From contig NZ_LT670819.1 in assembly GCF_900129855.1 (NCBI RefSeq), positions 1,302,001-1,366,000 of the forward strand: a stretch of 64,000 nucleotides of DNA, read 5' to 3'. Position 1 is the stretch's first letter; the number at the start of each line of letters is the position of its first letter. Position numbers and translations under genes: made by a program. A model generated the notes under the pieces. That model was given only the letters and a program-made list of their open reading frames with translations. It did no database searches and was not told the DNA's origin. This stretch comes from Streptomyces sp. 3214.6 (GTDB lineage: Bacteria; Actinomycetota; Actinomycetes; Streptomycetales; Streptomycetaceae). This document shows positions 8,894-18,398 of the stretch, piece by piece.

Positions 8894-8983
8894 CCGATGA
8901 TCCTGGCAGAATCCCCAGCATCACCCAATCGATTTTCTTCTCCGTGCTCCACCAGCGAGGCGAACGTTGCCTGATGCGGCACT

Positions 8984-9341
8984 AGCTCGGCCAGCCCTGC
9001 CTTCGTAGCCCCGGCGCGCAGCTTGACATCGAAGGTGTAGCCATCATCACAGAACACCAGGTCAAGGTCTGCAGGGGCAGCTCGCGGAAGGCAATCGCCA
9101 AACCGACGGCTTCGTCCTGCCAGACGTCCATATAGAGGCAGGTGCCGTCCTTGTGCAGGTACGCCTCACCCGGACCGTTCTCCGTCTCGAATTCCCAGCG
9201 AAAGCTTTGAACCTCGCTGTGGTGAGTCGAGTCGATCTCGACGGCCGCCCACCGAGCGCAGATTGCCTCCGACAGTGCCTCCCGATCGACACGCCATCCG
9301 CCCGCATCACCCTCGACCAACACCAGGAACGTCATGGCCAA
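8984..9341 (-). pseudogene. Hypothetical protein gene with a 1-base deletion, cut by the IS630-like end
   Basis: The first frame gives MTFLVLVEGDAGGWRVD, then SFRWEFETENGPGEAYLHKD and CLYMDVWQDEAVGLAIAFREL. A lost base near 9073-9080 breaks the frame. The continuation in the next frame is PADLDLVFCDDGYTFDVKLR, then AGATKAGLAELV, which stops exactly where the 25-bp repeat begins. It appears to be an ordinary cytosolic protein of about 115 residues, inactivated first by frameshift or by insertion of the element into its last codons. Function unknown. Confidence 0.55.
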
Positions 9342-9488
9342 GGTCTACCAGGTGCCCCGGACAAGGCGTTGGTCGACGCCGGCCCGAAGTGCGAGAACGG
9401 GGGGCACCCCACGTCGGCCTCGAGGTGGTGCACCGGGCTCGCGGCAATCCGCTCGCGCATCGTTTGCCCGAGCGCGTACGGTCTGCGC

Positions 9489-10484
9489 ATGACGAGGACC
9501 ACGCCGGCCAGACCGGTGTCCGTGGAGGCTGTGTTCCCGGAGCTGGCCCTCTACCGAGTCCGGACGACCCGGTTGCACCCCAGACCGGGGCGGCCCGGTA
9601 TGCACGACAGTCACGTCGGCGGGCCGATGCTGTGGCCGGACAGAGAACCCTGGCCGCTCTGCCACGAGCCGCACCAGCGCGAGAGCGAAGGGTACGCACC
9701 GGAGGAGATCCGCAGTGCCCGGGCCGCAGGGGTCTGGCCACCGAGCCGGTCATGGCCCCCCGCAGCAACTCCCGGACTGGACGGTCCGGTGCCCTTCGTG
9801 GGGCTGGCCCAGTTCTTCCGCCGTGACATCCCGGGCCTTGCCTGCGGGCCCGACGGCGCGGACCTGGTGCAGCTCTTCCGCTGCCCCTTCACTCACGGCC
9901 CGTACCTGGAGCGCCGCTACCGCCTGCGGTGGCGACAGGCCGGGCAGACCGAGGACGCGGAACGCTTCCTCGCTGCTCCGCCCCACGTGCCCCTGCTTCG
10001 ATGGGAGCACGAACTCCCCGAGCCATGTGTCCTGCACCCGGAAGAGGTGACCACCTATCCCTGGGCAGAGGACGACACGCTGCCCGCCTCGCTGATCGCG
10101 CGCATCGACGCGTGGGACGACGCCCAGGTAGCGGAACACGGCCCCGATGCCCCCAGCTACCAGTGCGACCTGTCGATCCCTCCCGGCTGGCGCGTCGGCG
10201 GCTTCCCCAGCTGGGCGTCGACGGGCCCGATGGCCATTGACTGCGCGTCCTGCGCAACCCCCATGCGTCTGCTGCTGACGGCCGAGGGCTACGAGATGGA
10301 CGCTGGCTCGCACAGCTGGGTGCCACTGGAGGACCGTGACCCGACCCTGAGAGGGAAGGCATCGATCCGGGGTGGCCAATCCGTTGCCCAACCCACTCGG
10401 CTCCGCTTCGGCCGGGACCGGGACCTGCACGTTTTCACCTGCCCGGCCGACCCCGGACACCCGCCCCAGTGGGTACTTGCCTAG
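9489..10484 (+). CDS. DUF1963/YwqG-like hypothetical protein
   Basis: A 331-residue cytosolic protein. The N-terminal GGPMLWPDREPWPLCHEP block and the later VPFVGLAQFFRRDIPGLA and LVQLFRCPF segments fit the YwqG-type beta-rich fold. Near the C-terminus, PMAIDCASCATPMRLLLTAE holds a CxxC pair and HVFTCPADPGHPPQWVLA closes the protein; these could bind zinc. The ATG at 9489 is chosen because upstream residues are low-complexity and unlike the family. No neighbour suggests a pathway. Confidence 0.65.
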   Translation: MTRTTPARPVSVEAVFPELALYRVRTTRLHPRPGRPGMHDSHVGGPMLWPDREPWPLCHEPHQRESEGYAPEEIRSARAAGVWPPSRSWPPAATPGLDGPVPFVGLAQFFRRDIPGLACGPDGADLVQLFRCPFTHGPYLERRYRLRWRQAGQTEDAERFLAAPPHVPLLRWEHELPEPCVLHPEEVTTYPWAEDDTLPASLIARIDAWDDAQVAEHGPDAPSYQCDLSIPPGWRVGGFPSWASTGPMAIDCASCATPMRLLLTAEGYEMDAGSHSWVPLEDRDPTLRGKASIRGGQSVAQPTRLRFGRDRDLHVFTCPADPGHPPQWVLA

Positions 10485-10511
10485 GGCGTTGGACGGCTTC
10501 TCTGCACCAAG

Positions 10512-11015
10512 TCAAGTGGTCGGCTCGACGGGCCTTGACCGGTTTCTGGGTGTGAGCCAGTCGTCTGTGTCGCGGTGGCGGCCGAGGCCGACTGCGGCGA
10601 ATTCGTCGACGTGATTGCCCGTTGCGGCGCCGAGCCGCCGCAGCGCCTGAGAGATTGGAGTGCCGGTCGTCGGCGACGGCTCCCCTTCGGCCAGGCGCAA
10701 TGGGCCAAGGACTGCCTGGCCTGCATCCCAGACCTGGGCTGTCTGGGTCCCTGCCCCGCCGAAGTACTCGGCCTCGATATAGGCCACCGGTCCTGTCTCC
10801 GAGCACGTGGTCAGCAGGCGATCAAAGCCCGCCGGTGCCTTCCAGAACCCGTCGAGTTCGAGTGCTCCGGCGACCGTGACCGCATCGAACAGCGCGTCGG
10901 TCATCGGCAGGAGCCAGAGGTGCTGCCCGAGAGGAATGATGCACGCCTCTGTCGTGGAGCCGGCCAACTCACGGAGCACGGATTCGGTGGCGATGACCGC
11001 CTGCAGGCAATACAT
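10512..11015 (-). CDS. Hypothetical protein
   Basis: A 167-residue protein starting MYCLQAVIATESVLRELA, with ACIIPLGQHLWLLPMTDALF and GPVAYIEAEYFGGAGTQTAQ. It has no signal peptide or membrane helix and appears as a compact alpha/beta protein. I recall unnamed actinobacterial proteins like this, often next to immunity-like or SMI1-like genes, but no catalytic motif supports a function. It ends 5 bp before the C-terminal end of the integrase pseudogene. Confidence 0.6.
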   Translation of the reverse strand: MYCLQAVIATESVLRELAGSTTEACIIPLGQHLWLLPMTDALFDAVTVAGALELDGFWKAPAGFDRLLTTCSETGPVAYIEAEYFGGAGTQTAQVWDAGQAVLGPLRLAEGEPSPTTGTPISQALRRLGAATGNHVDEFAAVGLGRHRDTDDWLTPRNRSRPVEPTT

Positions 11016-11019
11016 CCCC

Positions 11020-13444
11020 TCATTCTCGCCTGGCTGCTGATCGCGGCGCGATGCCGGGTATGCCGAGGTCGACCGGCGCGACCCTGGCGAGCCGACGGGT
11101 CTGGTCTCGTTTCTGGCGCAGGAAGGACAGGGTGAGGTCGATCCCTTCGATCTCACCGAGCCACCCCTCTGCTTCGGCCCGGGCCCGGCGGGCCAGAAGG
11201 TCGACTTCGATCTCGTCGAGGCGGGGCAGCATCTTCGGATTGATGTTGATCATGGGACATCTCAGGCAGGCGTGCTCATGCTGGCAAGGTGTTGAGTAGG
11301 GGCGGGCGCATCCTCCCAGCTCAACTTTGCGCTGGTCGAAGTGCTCCTCGAAGCCGAGCCATTCGGGTTCGGTGACCGGCCGGTACTCGTCGGTTGGCCT
11401 GGCCTGGCGGCGCCGGTCGAGGAATCCCTGGTAGTGCCGGACGACGTCCTCATTGAAAACGGCGACGTAACCACGAGTTGTTTGAAGATCAAATGTCCGA
11501 GTAGGGCTGCTCCGATGTGGATCGGGAGCCCGCTGTTGACCAGTTCCGTGGCCAGGAGCCTGCGGAAGTCGTGCGGGGTGAAGCTGGTGGCAAGGAAGCC
11601 GGGGTGGTGTTCGGCGAGTTCGGCGCAGTGGCGCTTCAGCATGTTCACCACGATGCTGTCCGACATGACCTCGTGCTTGGTGCCGATCTTGCGCTGGAAC
11701 AAGAACGGCATGGGCGCGCTGCTCTGACGTTCCTTCGGGTCGTAACGAGGCAACAGCGGGATGGTCTGGCCGCCGGTGGTGTGGGAGCGGACGATGGCCG
11801 CGATGACGGCGAAGAGCTCGGCGGACATGGGGATGACGCGTTCCCGGTCGCTCTTCGAGGGAGCGACCACGAGCAAGGCGATGACCTCGCCGTTGGGCCG
11901 TTGGTACTGCCGGATGCTGAGATGGGTGAGTTCCAGGGCCTCCTCTATGCGCACACCTGAGTGCCGCAAGACCTCAACGATCGCCCACTTCCAGAAGGCG
12001 GCGTCCTCGGCATGCGTGACATTGATGTACTTGCCGCTCTCCAGATCGAGGACGCGGACGTTCGCCAGCCCTCCGAGCCGGACGCGGCGTTCATCTACCC
12101 GGCTCCACAGGCGCTGGTAGGTGTGACCCTCCAGCGTGACGGTCTGCGCGCCGGCCGTGTTCGCGGCCTGCGCGAGTAGGTCACGGAGGTGGCCGTACCG
12201 GTTCTCCAGGTGTTCCACGAGCGTGTTCAACAGCGGTTGCCGTTGCCTGGTGCGGTCGTCCATGCGTTCTTTGACGCGTCGTTTGCGGATTCCATAACCG
12301 CGGACCTCGGCGTCGGAGACCGGACAGGGTGCCACCCAGATCGCCCACTGCTGGGGTTCCGCCGCTGCCCACGCCTGCAGATCGGCGTAGAAGGCGCGGA
12401 CTGCCCGCAGGATGGGATCGCAGTCGCGCCGCCCTTTTCCGTCCACGCGGACCCCGACCCGGCCCCGCCACCGCTGGTAGAGCTCGCCGTCGATGCGCAG
12501 GTCGGGCTGACTGGGGGCGAGTTGCTCGATGGTCGCCCAGAAGTTGCTGGCCAGGTGACGGGACAGGTTGTCCAGCGTCGAGTAGTCCAGCTCGGTTTTG
12601 CGCCGCGTCAGATAAGCGACGAGCAGGAGCCGGACCCCGGCATTGCGGATCTTGTAGCGGTCGACCAGCTCTTCGACCGTCAACCGCCCGTTGAGCAGGG
12701 CCGCCTTCAGCGTCGCCGGCCCATGGGAGGGGAAGTGGTTCATGGTGTGGAGCACTTGCCAGGCCAGGTGTCCGGGGAACCGGCTGCCGGCTCCGCGTGC
12801 CCCCAGGACCAGTCCTAGACGGCGGCACTCCCACGCGTAGCGTAGTGCAGGAAGGCCTCGGGGGTCAGGTCGGCCAGGGCGATGCCCTGCGTGGTGAGGG
12901 CGACCGCGATGTCGAACAGCGCGGTCCCGTGGTGAATCGGGTTCACCGGCGTGGCCTGGACCTCGGCCCAGAACTTCTCCAGCAGCGGGTCGTTCTGGGC
13001 GGCGAGGAAGCGCTGCCCGTAGTAGAGGAAGGTGTTCGACCGGAATGCCTCCAGCGAGGGCCGGATGATCCGCAGACACAGCAGGCAGCGCCGGTGCCGA
13101 TCTGGCTTCTCTCTCTGGGAGCCGATCGCAGGACCGAGACGGGGTTGCCGCCCTGGTTGAACCCGCTGGTCTCCCACCGCTCCTGCCAGGTCTCGCCCGG
13201 GGAACTGGCTCAGGTGCTGCAGGAGGTCCCGGGCGCCGCGGCTCCGGTTCCATCGGTTGTCGGCCGACTTCGTCGGCCAGGTCGAGCGCACCGCCTGCGC
13301 GATCTCCTCGACGGAGGCGCGGGTCAGATCACCTTGGGGACGCGGCGGAACCGCGGGGGCAGGAGCGGGGGCGGCGTTCACGCTGACGAAGCTGCTGACG
13401 CCCTTCTTGCTCGTCGGCTGTGTCAGGGTGCCCGGTTCAGCCAC
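11020..13444 (-). pseudogene. Large (about 700-aa) tyrosine recombinase, multiply frameshifted (fragment C)
   Basis: A GTG at 13444 starts VAEPGTLTQPTSKKGVSSF. Frames change near 13.2-13.1 kb and near 12.84 kb (LTPEAFLHYA to AWECRRLGLVLGARGAG). A long intact core then runs through VEVLRHSGVRIEEALELTHL, the catalytic Arg, to TPHDFRRLLATELVNSG (HxxR) and GAALLGHL. One lost A near 11484 breaks GHLNLQ; in the next frame QTTRGYVAVFNEDVVRHYQG follows with the catalytic Tyr, then CQHEHACLRCPMININPKML and EGIDLTLSFLRQKRDQTRRL to 11020. At least three lesions mean it is dead. Confidence 0.8.
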
Positions 13445-13657
13445 CGAACACCGCCTTGATGTCCTCCGGGTCGTACCCGGCGGCGAAGGTGCGCTGGGGA
13501 CGGGGTATTGGTGTAGTGCTCTTGGCTTGTCGTTTATGGTCCGGTGTCGAACGCGGCTCGAACTTGGTCGGCGTTTTCGCAGTCCAGCGGACGTGAAGGC
13601 GGCCTCCGTCTGATCCTGTGCTCCGTCACAGAGTGGATCAGCGCGAAGGCCGTGGTC

Positions 13658-15133
13658 GTGAGTTTGGTGCATCAGGGCGTCCTGCGGGATGCGTTCGCGG
13701 AAGTGTCACACTTCCGGTCGGAGCTGTACGCGTGTCTGACCGCGCGGGGCGACGCGTTGTTCGAGTTGTGCGACGCGCTGTTGTGCACGGACGGGCCAGT
13801 GCGGACGCTGGTTGATCTCGCGCTCGCTCCTGAACACCGTCGTGGTCACGGGGCTCTGTACGGCGGGCTGAACCAGGGTCGGATCGATGTCGCGAGGTTG
13901 CGTCGTGCCCTCGTCGGGGTGCCGTTGCCGAGGGCGGCGGATGGTCGGCTGGTGCTGGCGGTGGATGTCTCGCCGTGGCTGCGGCCGGACGCCAACACGT
14001 GTGCTGACCGGGCCTTTTGCCACACGTTCGGCCGGGGTGAGGGCAAGCACCAGATGGTGCCCGGCTGGCCGTACTCGGTGGTGGCCGCGCTAGAGACCGG
14101 CCGCACGTCCTGGACGGCGGTGCTGGACGCGGTCCGCCTGGAGCCCGGCGCCGATGTCGCTGCGGTGACCACGGTGCAGGTCCGCGAGGTCATTGAGCGG
14201 CTGGTCGTCGCCGGCCAGTGGCGACCGGGTGACCCGGAGGTCCTGGTCGTGCTGGACGCGGGATACGACGCTCCGCGCATCGCCCACCTGCTGGCGGGGC
14301 TGCCCGTCGAGATCGTCGGGCGGCTCCGTTCGGACCGCGTGATGCGGCGTCCGGCACCCTCCCGCAAAGAGTTCGGCCTGGCCAACCCCAAGGGCGGCAG
14401 ACCGCCCAAGCACGGCGGCGAGTTCGTCTTCGGCGACCCCACAACCTGGGGCGCTGAGCAGGCAGTGACGACTACGGACACCCGGCTCTATGGGAAGGCG
14501 ACTGCGCAGGCGTGGGACCGGCTGCACCCGCGGCTGACCCGCCGGGCTGCATGGCTCGACCACGCCGGGCCGCTACCCCTCATCGAGGGCACAGTCATCC
14601 GCTTGGTCGTGGAGAAGCTGCCGTCCGGTGGAGTCAACAAGCCGGTCTGGCTGTGGTGGTCAGGCACCGGCGCCACCGAAGCGGACGTCGAACGCTGCTG
14701 GCAGTCCTTCCTCCGCCGCTTCGATATCGAGCACACATTTCGCCTGTTCAAGCAGACTCTTGGCTGGACCAAGCCCCGGCTCCGCGACTCGGAGGCGGCC
14801 GACCGGTGGACATGGTTGGTGATCGCCGCCTATGCCCAGCTCCGGCTCGCCCGCCCACTGGCCACCGACCTGCGGCGGCCTTGGGAGAAGCCGGCCGAAC
14901 CGAACAGACTGACACCCGCCCGCGTCCGCAGAGGCTTCAGAAACCTGCACGCGAAGACCGGGTCACCAGCCGGTGCACCGAAACCGTCCCGGCCCGGACC
15001 AGGCCGCCCTCCGGGTTCGAAGAACCGCCGCCAAGCCACCCGCCATGACGTGGGCAGAGTCCTTGCCACCGGCGAGGCATACAGCCGACCCGCCCACCAC
15101 AAGATCGGCACCAAACCCCGCAGGACAGGCTGA
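13658..15133 (+). CDS. DDE-type transposase of a Streptomyces IS
   Basis: A 491-residue protein; the GTG at 13658 starts VSLVHQGVLRDAFAEVSHF. Catalytic acids are likely in LVLAVDVSPWLRPDA, EVLVVLDAGYDAPRIAHL and SFLRRFDIEHTFRLFKQTLG (Glu). The C-terminus has a basic GPGRPPGSKNRRQATRHDVG tail. This matches a family of intact Streptomyces transposases known from genome annotation. Possible ends share AAACGAC: reversed at about 13529-13535, direct at about 15135-15141, with an AGCA about 8-10 nt further out; these repeats are imperfect. It inserted between two integrase relics and appears intact. Confidence 0.75.
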   Translation: MSLVHQGVLRDAFAEVSHFRSELYACLTARGDALFELCDALLCTDGPVRTLVDLALAPEHRRGHGALYGGLNQGRIDVARLRRALVGVPLPRAADGRLVLAVDVSPWLRPDANTCADRAFCHTFGRGEGKHQMVPGWPYSVVAALETGRTSWTAVLDAVRLEPGADVAAVTTVQVREVIERLVVAGQWRPGDPEVLVVLDAGYDAPRIAHLLAGLPVEIVGRLRSDRVMRRPAPSRKEFGLANPKGGRPPKHGGEFVFGDPTTWGAEQAVTTTDTRLYGKATAQAWDRLHPRLTRRAAWLDHAGPLPLIEGTVIRLVVEKLPSGGVNKPVWLWWSGTGATEADVERCWQSFLRRFDIEHTFRLFKQTLGWTKPRLRDSEAADRWTWLVIAAYAQLRLARPLATDLRRPWEKPAEPNRLTPARVRRGFRNLHAKTGSPAGAPKPSRPGPGRPPGSKNRRQATRHDVGRVLATGEAYSRPAHHKIGTKPRRTG

Positions 15134-15165
15134 CAAACGACTTCGAGCATCAGCACACTGAGCGG

Positions 15166-15432
15166 ATGCGCTACGAGGAGAAAGCGAAGCTCATCACAGC
15201 AAGGGCCCTGGTCCCGGTGGCCATCCTTGTCACCTCGCCAGTGCTGCTGATAGCCGGAGCGCCGATCCGTCGCCGGTACCTCCGCTACGTCTACCGGGAT
15301 GAAGCCCCACTGATCCTGGACAAAAAGCACGGCCGAATCAGCGTCCACTGGTTCGTGGTCACCAGCCCTCTTCTCGAATGGCTCTGCTGGCCCACAGAGT
15401 CACTCGCTCGACTCATCTCACGCCGACGTTAA
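15166..15432 (+). CDS. Small protein with one probable membrane helix
   Basis: An 88-residue frame starting MRYEEKAKLITARALVPVAI. A hydrophobic stretch at residues 15-32 (VPVAILVTSPVLLIAGAP) is followed by a basic loop and a second semi-hydrophobic segment (WFVVTSPLLEWLCWP). Codon use is compatible with a gene. It lies between the transposase and an integrase relic, so it could be a remnant or IS passenger. Function unknown. Confidence 0.35.
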   Translation: MRYEEKAKLITARALVPVAILVTSPVLLIAGAPIRRRYLRYVYRDEAPLILDKKHGRISVHWFVVTSPLLEWLCWPTESLARLISRRR

Positions 15433-16237
15433 ACGACAAGCTTGGAGCTTGTCGTGCATGTCCTCCACGCGGGCCGTGAGGTAGCGCCCGGTGGTGTCGA
15501 GGTGAGCGTGCCGCAAGATCGTCTGTGCCTCGGCGAGGGTGAGCCGTTCGTCTCCGGCCATCCTGACCGCTGCCGTATGGCGAGCGTCGTGCGAACAGTT
15601 CGTCCCACAGGTGGTCGGGGATTGACCGCGGGGCCTGCACCGGCACCTTTTGCCGCAGCCGACCCCGCCGCAACACCGGCACCGGCTCCAGCGAAGAACG
15701 GTGCGCGAGAGCCTGACGGTGCCCGCGCGAGGCCGGCACCGGATTGACCGCCGGACCGGCACCGAACCGCGCATGAAACGCATAGAACCCGCTGACTACG
15801 CTGAGATTGTGGTTGATCGTGCTCGGCGCGTACCCCTCCCGGAGCGACGGCTTGCCGGTCTTCAGATTCACCGACCCCGCAGGGGGAGACGCACCGTTCC
15901 GCTTGCGCAACCGCTGCGGGTTGCACGCTTCCCGCAGCCAGCCGACCAGCGCCGCGACCTCGGCCTCCGTGGCCCTGTCCCAGGAGATCTGCAGAAACCA
16001 GAGCAGCCGGTGCCATCGCAACAGCCCGAACCCGTAGCTCCGGCAGGTCAGCGGGCTGACGTCCCCCAGCATCAGATCCCTCAGGTAGGCACTGACCGGC
16101 CTGACTTCGCAGCCGCCAGCGTCCAGCAGGACGAACGGAAGGTCTCTCGTCGTCCCTGCGGCCACGGCTCCGACTTCAGGAAGCGAGCACTTCCCCTCCA
16201 TCAGGGCACGTCTTACGTCCTCCACCACACCACGCAC
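15418..16237 (-). pseudogene. Tyrosine recombinase with its catalytic core deleted (fragment D)
   Basis: The N-terminal part is well preserved: TCRSYGFGLLRWHRLLWFLQ, then WDRATEAEVAALVGWLREA, YAPSTINHNLSVVSGFYAFH and APRSIPDHLWDELFA. Near 15.59 kb the frame changes and the next recognisable block is the extreme C-terminus, HDARHTAAVRMAGDERLTLA, with LRHAHLDTTGRYLTARVEDM (His and catalytic Tyr). Roughly the first half of the catalytic domain, including its first Arg and Lys, is missing. An internal deletion joined the two ends out of frame. It cannot act as a recombinase. Confidence 0.75.
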
Positions 16238-16294
16238 CTGGAAGGACCAGGCGATCCGCCTGGTTCACGATCGGGACATGGTGCAGTTAACAGG

Positions 16295-16516
16295 TCGGAA
16301 CCACCGGAGCAGATCCATGCCGTACGACCGGATCGTGGTCGCCGGCCGGCTGGCCGCCTGCAACTCGGCGAAGAACGACGCGACCGGGGCGACCGGCAAG
16401 CCGCTCGGATCAAGCAGCTGGTACGGCTCATGCAGCTGGCCCGTCTCGGCCAACCGACCGATCTCAGGCAGCACGAAGCGCGACAGATCCCGCCCGGGAC
16501 CCAGCGGATCAACCAT
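16295..16516 (-). pseudogene. Tyrosine recombinase, N-terminal fragment (E)
   Basis: An ATG at 16516 starts a protein whose residues 40-74 (LPVAPVASFFAELQAASRP, then TTIRSYGMDLLRWFR) match the arm-binding SAM-like domain of actinobacterial integrases. Homology ends abruptly after 74 residues and an unrelated tail runs to a stop. Fragment D starts 57 bp further on. It is best read as the first gene of the recombinase trio, mostly deleted. Confidence 0.6.
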
Positions 16517-16681
16517 GGCGGGGAAGCTGGGAGCGTGGGTCAGTAAACAACTCCTGGAACGCCGCGCCTCGTGGTGAAGTGCGGCTGCCGAGCGCTGCTC
16601 TTGAAAAGGCGTGGCTGCCGGGCAGTCGTGATGCGAAAATCAGTCCGCAACTTGATCCACATCCGCGTCCCGGAGGTCTGC

Positions 16682-17251
16682 ATGGACGTCGCCTCGCTGC
16701 TGCCGTTGACCACGGCCCGGTTGTCGCTGCGTCTGTTCACTCCCGGCGACGCCGACGACCTTTACGCCTACCAGAGCCTGCCGAGCGTGGCGCGCTACTT
16801 GTACCGGCCGGCGCACACGCGTGAGCGCAGCGAGCAGGTTGCCGCCGAGCGCGCGGCGCAGACGGCCTGGCACGCCGACGGGGACAGGCTGGCGCTCGCT
16901 GTCTGCCGACGCGATGAGCCCGGCGTCCTTGGCGAGGTGAGCCTCGCCCTGGCCGATGCCCGCGCCGCCCAGGCCGAGATCGGCTGGACTCTCGACCCAG
17001 GTCACCAGGGGCACGGCTACGCGACCGAGGCGGCCGCGGCGCTGGCCGGGTTTGCCTTCGACACGCTGGGCGTGCACCGGCTCTACGCCCGGCTGGATGT
17101 GGAGAACACCGGGTCTGTGCGGGTCTGTGAGCGCCTCGGGATGCGCCGGGAGGCGCACCTGGTCGAGAACGACCTCGACGGGGATCGCTGGGGCAGCGAG
17201 TACATCTACGCGGCGCTGTCCGCGGATCTTGGCGGTCGATCAGGCGATTGA
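16682..17251 (+). CDS. GNAT family N-acetyltransferase (RimJ/RimL-like)
   Basis: A 189-residue acetyltransferase beginning MDVASLLPLTTARLSLRLF, preceded by GGAGG seven bases before the ATG. The acetyl-CoA binding loop is DPGHQGHGYATEAAAALAGF and the C-terminal motif B is RLYARLDVENTGSVRVCERL followed by GMRREAHLVEND, typical of ribosomal-protein-type and antibiotic N-acetyltransferases. Substrate unknown. It lies between integrase relics and the truncated IS1182 transposase, with no operon partner. Confidence 0.85.
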   Translation: MDVASLLPLTTARLSLRLFTPGDADDLYAYQSLPSVARYLYRPAHTRERSEQVAAERAAQTAWHADGDRLALAVCRRDEPGVLGEVSLALADARAAQAEIGWTLDPGHQGHGYATEAAAALAGFAFDTLGVHRLYARLDVENTGSVRVCERLGMRREAHLVENDLDGDRWGSEYIYAALSADLGGRSGD

Positions 17252-17272
17252 GCTCAACGCCGCCTCCTGTTC

Positions 17273-18250
17273 GTGATCTTCCATATGGGTATGTCAGGTG
17301 GGGATGGCCTGTTCGAGGTGGATCCGGCGGCGGTGGTGAAGCCGGAGACCACGCCGACGGTGGCGGTGAAGAAGACCTTCCGGGCGTTCGTCCCCGATCA
17401 GATGCTGATGCTGCCGCCGTCACTGGATGAGTGGCTGCCCGAGGGGCATCTGGCCCGATTCGTGGCCGAACTGGTCGACGAGGTGCTCGACCTGGGCCCG
17501 ATCCTGGCGTCCTACACCGAGAAGCGCGGGTTCCCGCCGTATGACCCGCGGTTGATGGTCCGGCTGCTGATCTACGGGTACACCACCGGAGTGCGCTCGT
17601 CGCAGGCGATCGAGCGCAAGTGCACCGATGATGTGGCCTTCCGCTATCTGGCCGCGGGGGCGGGGCCGGACTACCGGTCGATATCCCGGTTCAGGGCCCG
17701 GCACCTGGACGCCCTGGCCGGGATCTTCACCCAGTCGCTGCGCCTGGCGCAGCGACTGGGCATGGTCAAGATGGGCCGGGTCGCACTCGACGGCACGAAA
17801 CTGCAGGCCAACGCCTCCAAGCACAAGGCGATGAGCTACAACCGGCTGGTGGAGAAGGAAGAACGCCTCGAAGCCGAGATCGCAGGCCTCGAGGCGGCGG
17901 CCGCCGGCCTGATGGCCGATGCCGAGGCTCTCGATGCCGCCGAGGACGAGCGGTTCGGGCCCGACGGCAAGGACACAGACCTGCCCGCCGAACTCGACCG
18001 CAGGGAAAAGCGCCTGGCCAGGTTGCAGACCGCCCGCGCGCAGATCGAGGCCGAGGCCGCCGAGAAGGCCCGCAAGCACGCCGAGGACAAGGAGCGGCGA
18101 CGCCAAGAGCGTGCCGGGACCGACGAACCCGAGGCGGTGGCCGAAGCCGGCGACTTGGCGGCCGAAACCGCGCGGCCGAAGGACAAGGCGCAGGCCAACT
18201 TCACCGACCCCGAATCGCGCATCATGAAGAACGGGGCCGGCGCGTTCATC
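17273..18250 (+). pseudogene. IS1182-family transposase, 3'-truncated
   Basis: The N-terminal domain is intact: AFVPDQMLMLPPSLDEWLPE, then EKRGFPPYDPRLMVRLLIYG and SIERKC-like AIERKCTDDVAFRYLAAGAG. The first catalytic Asp is in VALDGTKLQANASKHKAMSY, followed by the long Glu/Ala-rich coiled-coil insertion usual for IS1182. Homology ends at FTDPESRIMKN, just before the second catalytic region; beyond about 18250 the frame is unrelated. About the last third is gone, so it is non-functional. Its loss point is close to the NTF2-like gene. Confidence 0.8.
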
Positions 18251-18398
18251 GCGCTCAAGGGCGGTGGCGCGGAGCTGCCCGACCGCCACTACCACGCCTC
18301 ACGGCGCCGGGGCGAGGCTGCCCAGCGGCATGCGGACACCCTGCGGTTCGTGTTGTTCGAGGCCAGGCCCGCGGGGCTGTTGTTCCCCCAGTTGACCC

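Larger units (their letters stand above)
7347..8983. mobile_element. IS630-like element with 25-bp terminal inverted repeats
   Basis: The left end 7347-7371 and the inverted right end 8959-8983 match over 25 bp with two mismatches (core AGTGCC-CATCAGGCAACGTT). The left repeat contains the transposase stop codon. Upstream of the right copy nothing resembles a second transposase, so it reads as a true terminal repeat rather than a relic of another copy. The element would be 1,637 bp, longer than usual IS630 members, and encloses a passenger gene (8528-8893). No clean TA duplication is visible. Confidence 0.5.
11020..16516 (-). mobile_element. Decayed recombinase-in-trio-like element interrupted by an IS
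   Basis: Three tyrosine-recombinase relics of different sizes lie head to tail on the minus strand: a start fragment (16295-16516), a medium-sized gene with an internal deletion (15418-16237), and a large one with a Cys-rich C-terminus (11020-13444). RIT (Recombinase In Trio) elements have exactly such a three-recombinase operon. The transposase at 13658-15133 lies between the second and third gene on the opposite strand. No terminal repeats of the putative RIT were identified. Confidence 0.5.

Noticed and set aside
8087..8974. Second IS630 transposase copy on the plus strand, suggested by the EANVA-stop ending
   Set aside because: Only the last 25 bp match; the preceding codons show no transposase similarity, so a terminal inverted repeat explains it better.
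11020..11253. Independent 77-aa gene starting MININPKML
   Set aside because: The upstream restored frame runs into it without a stop and gives the known C-terminus of large recombinases.
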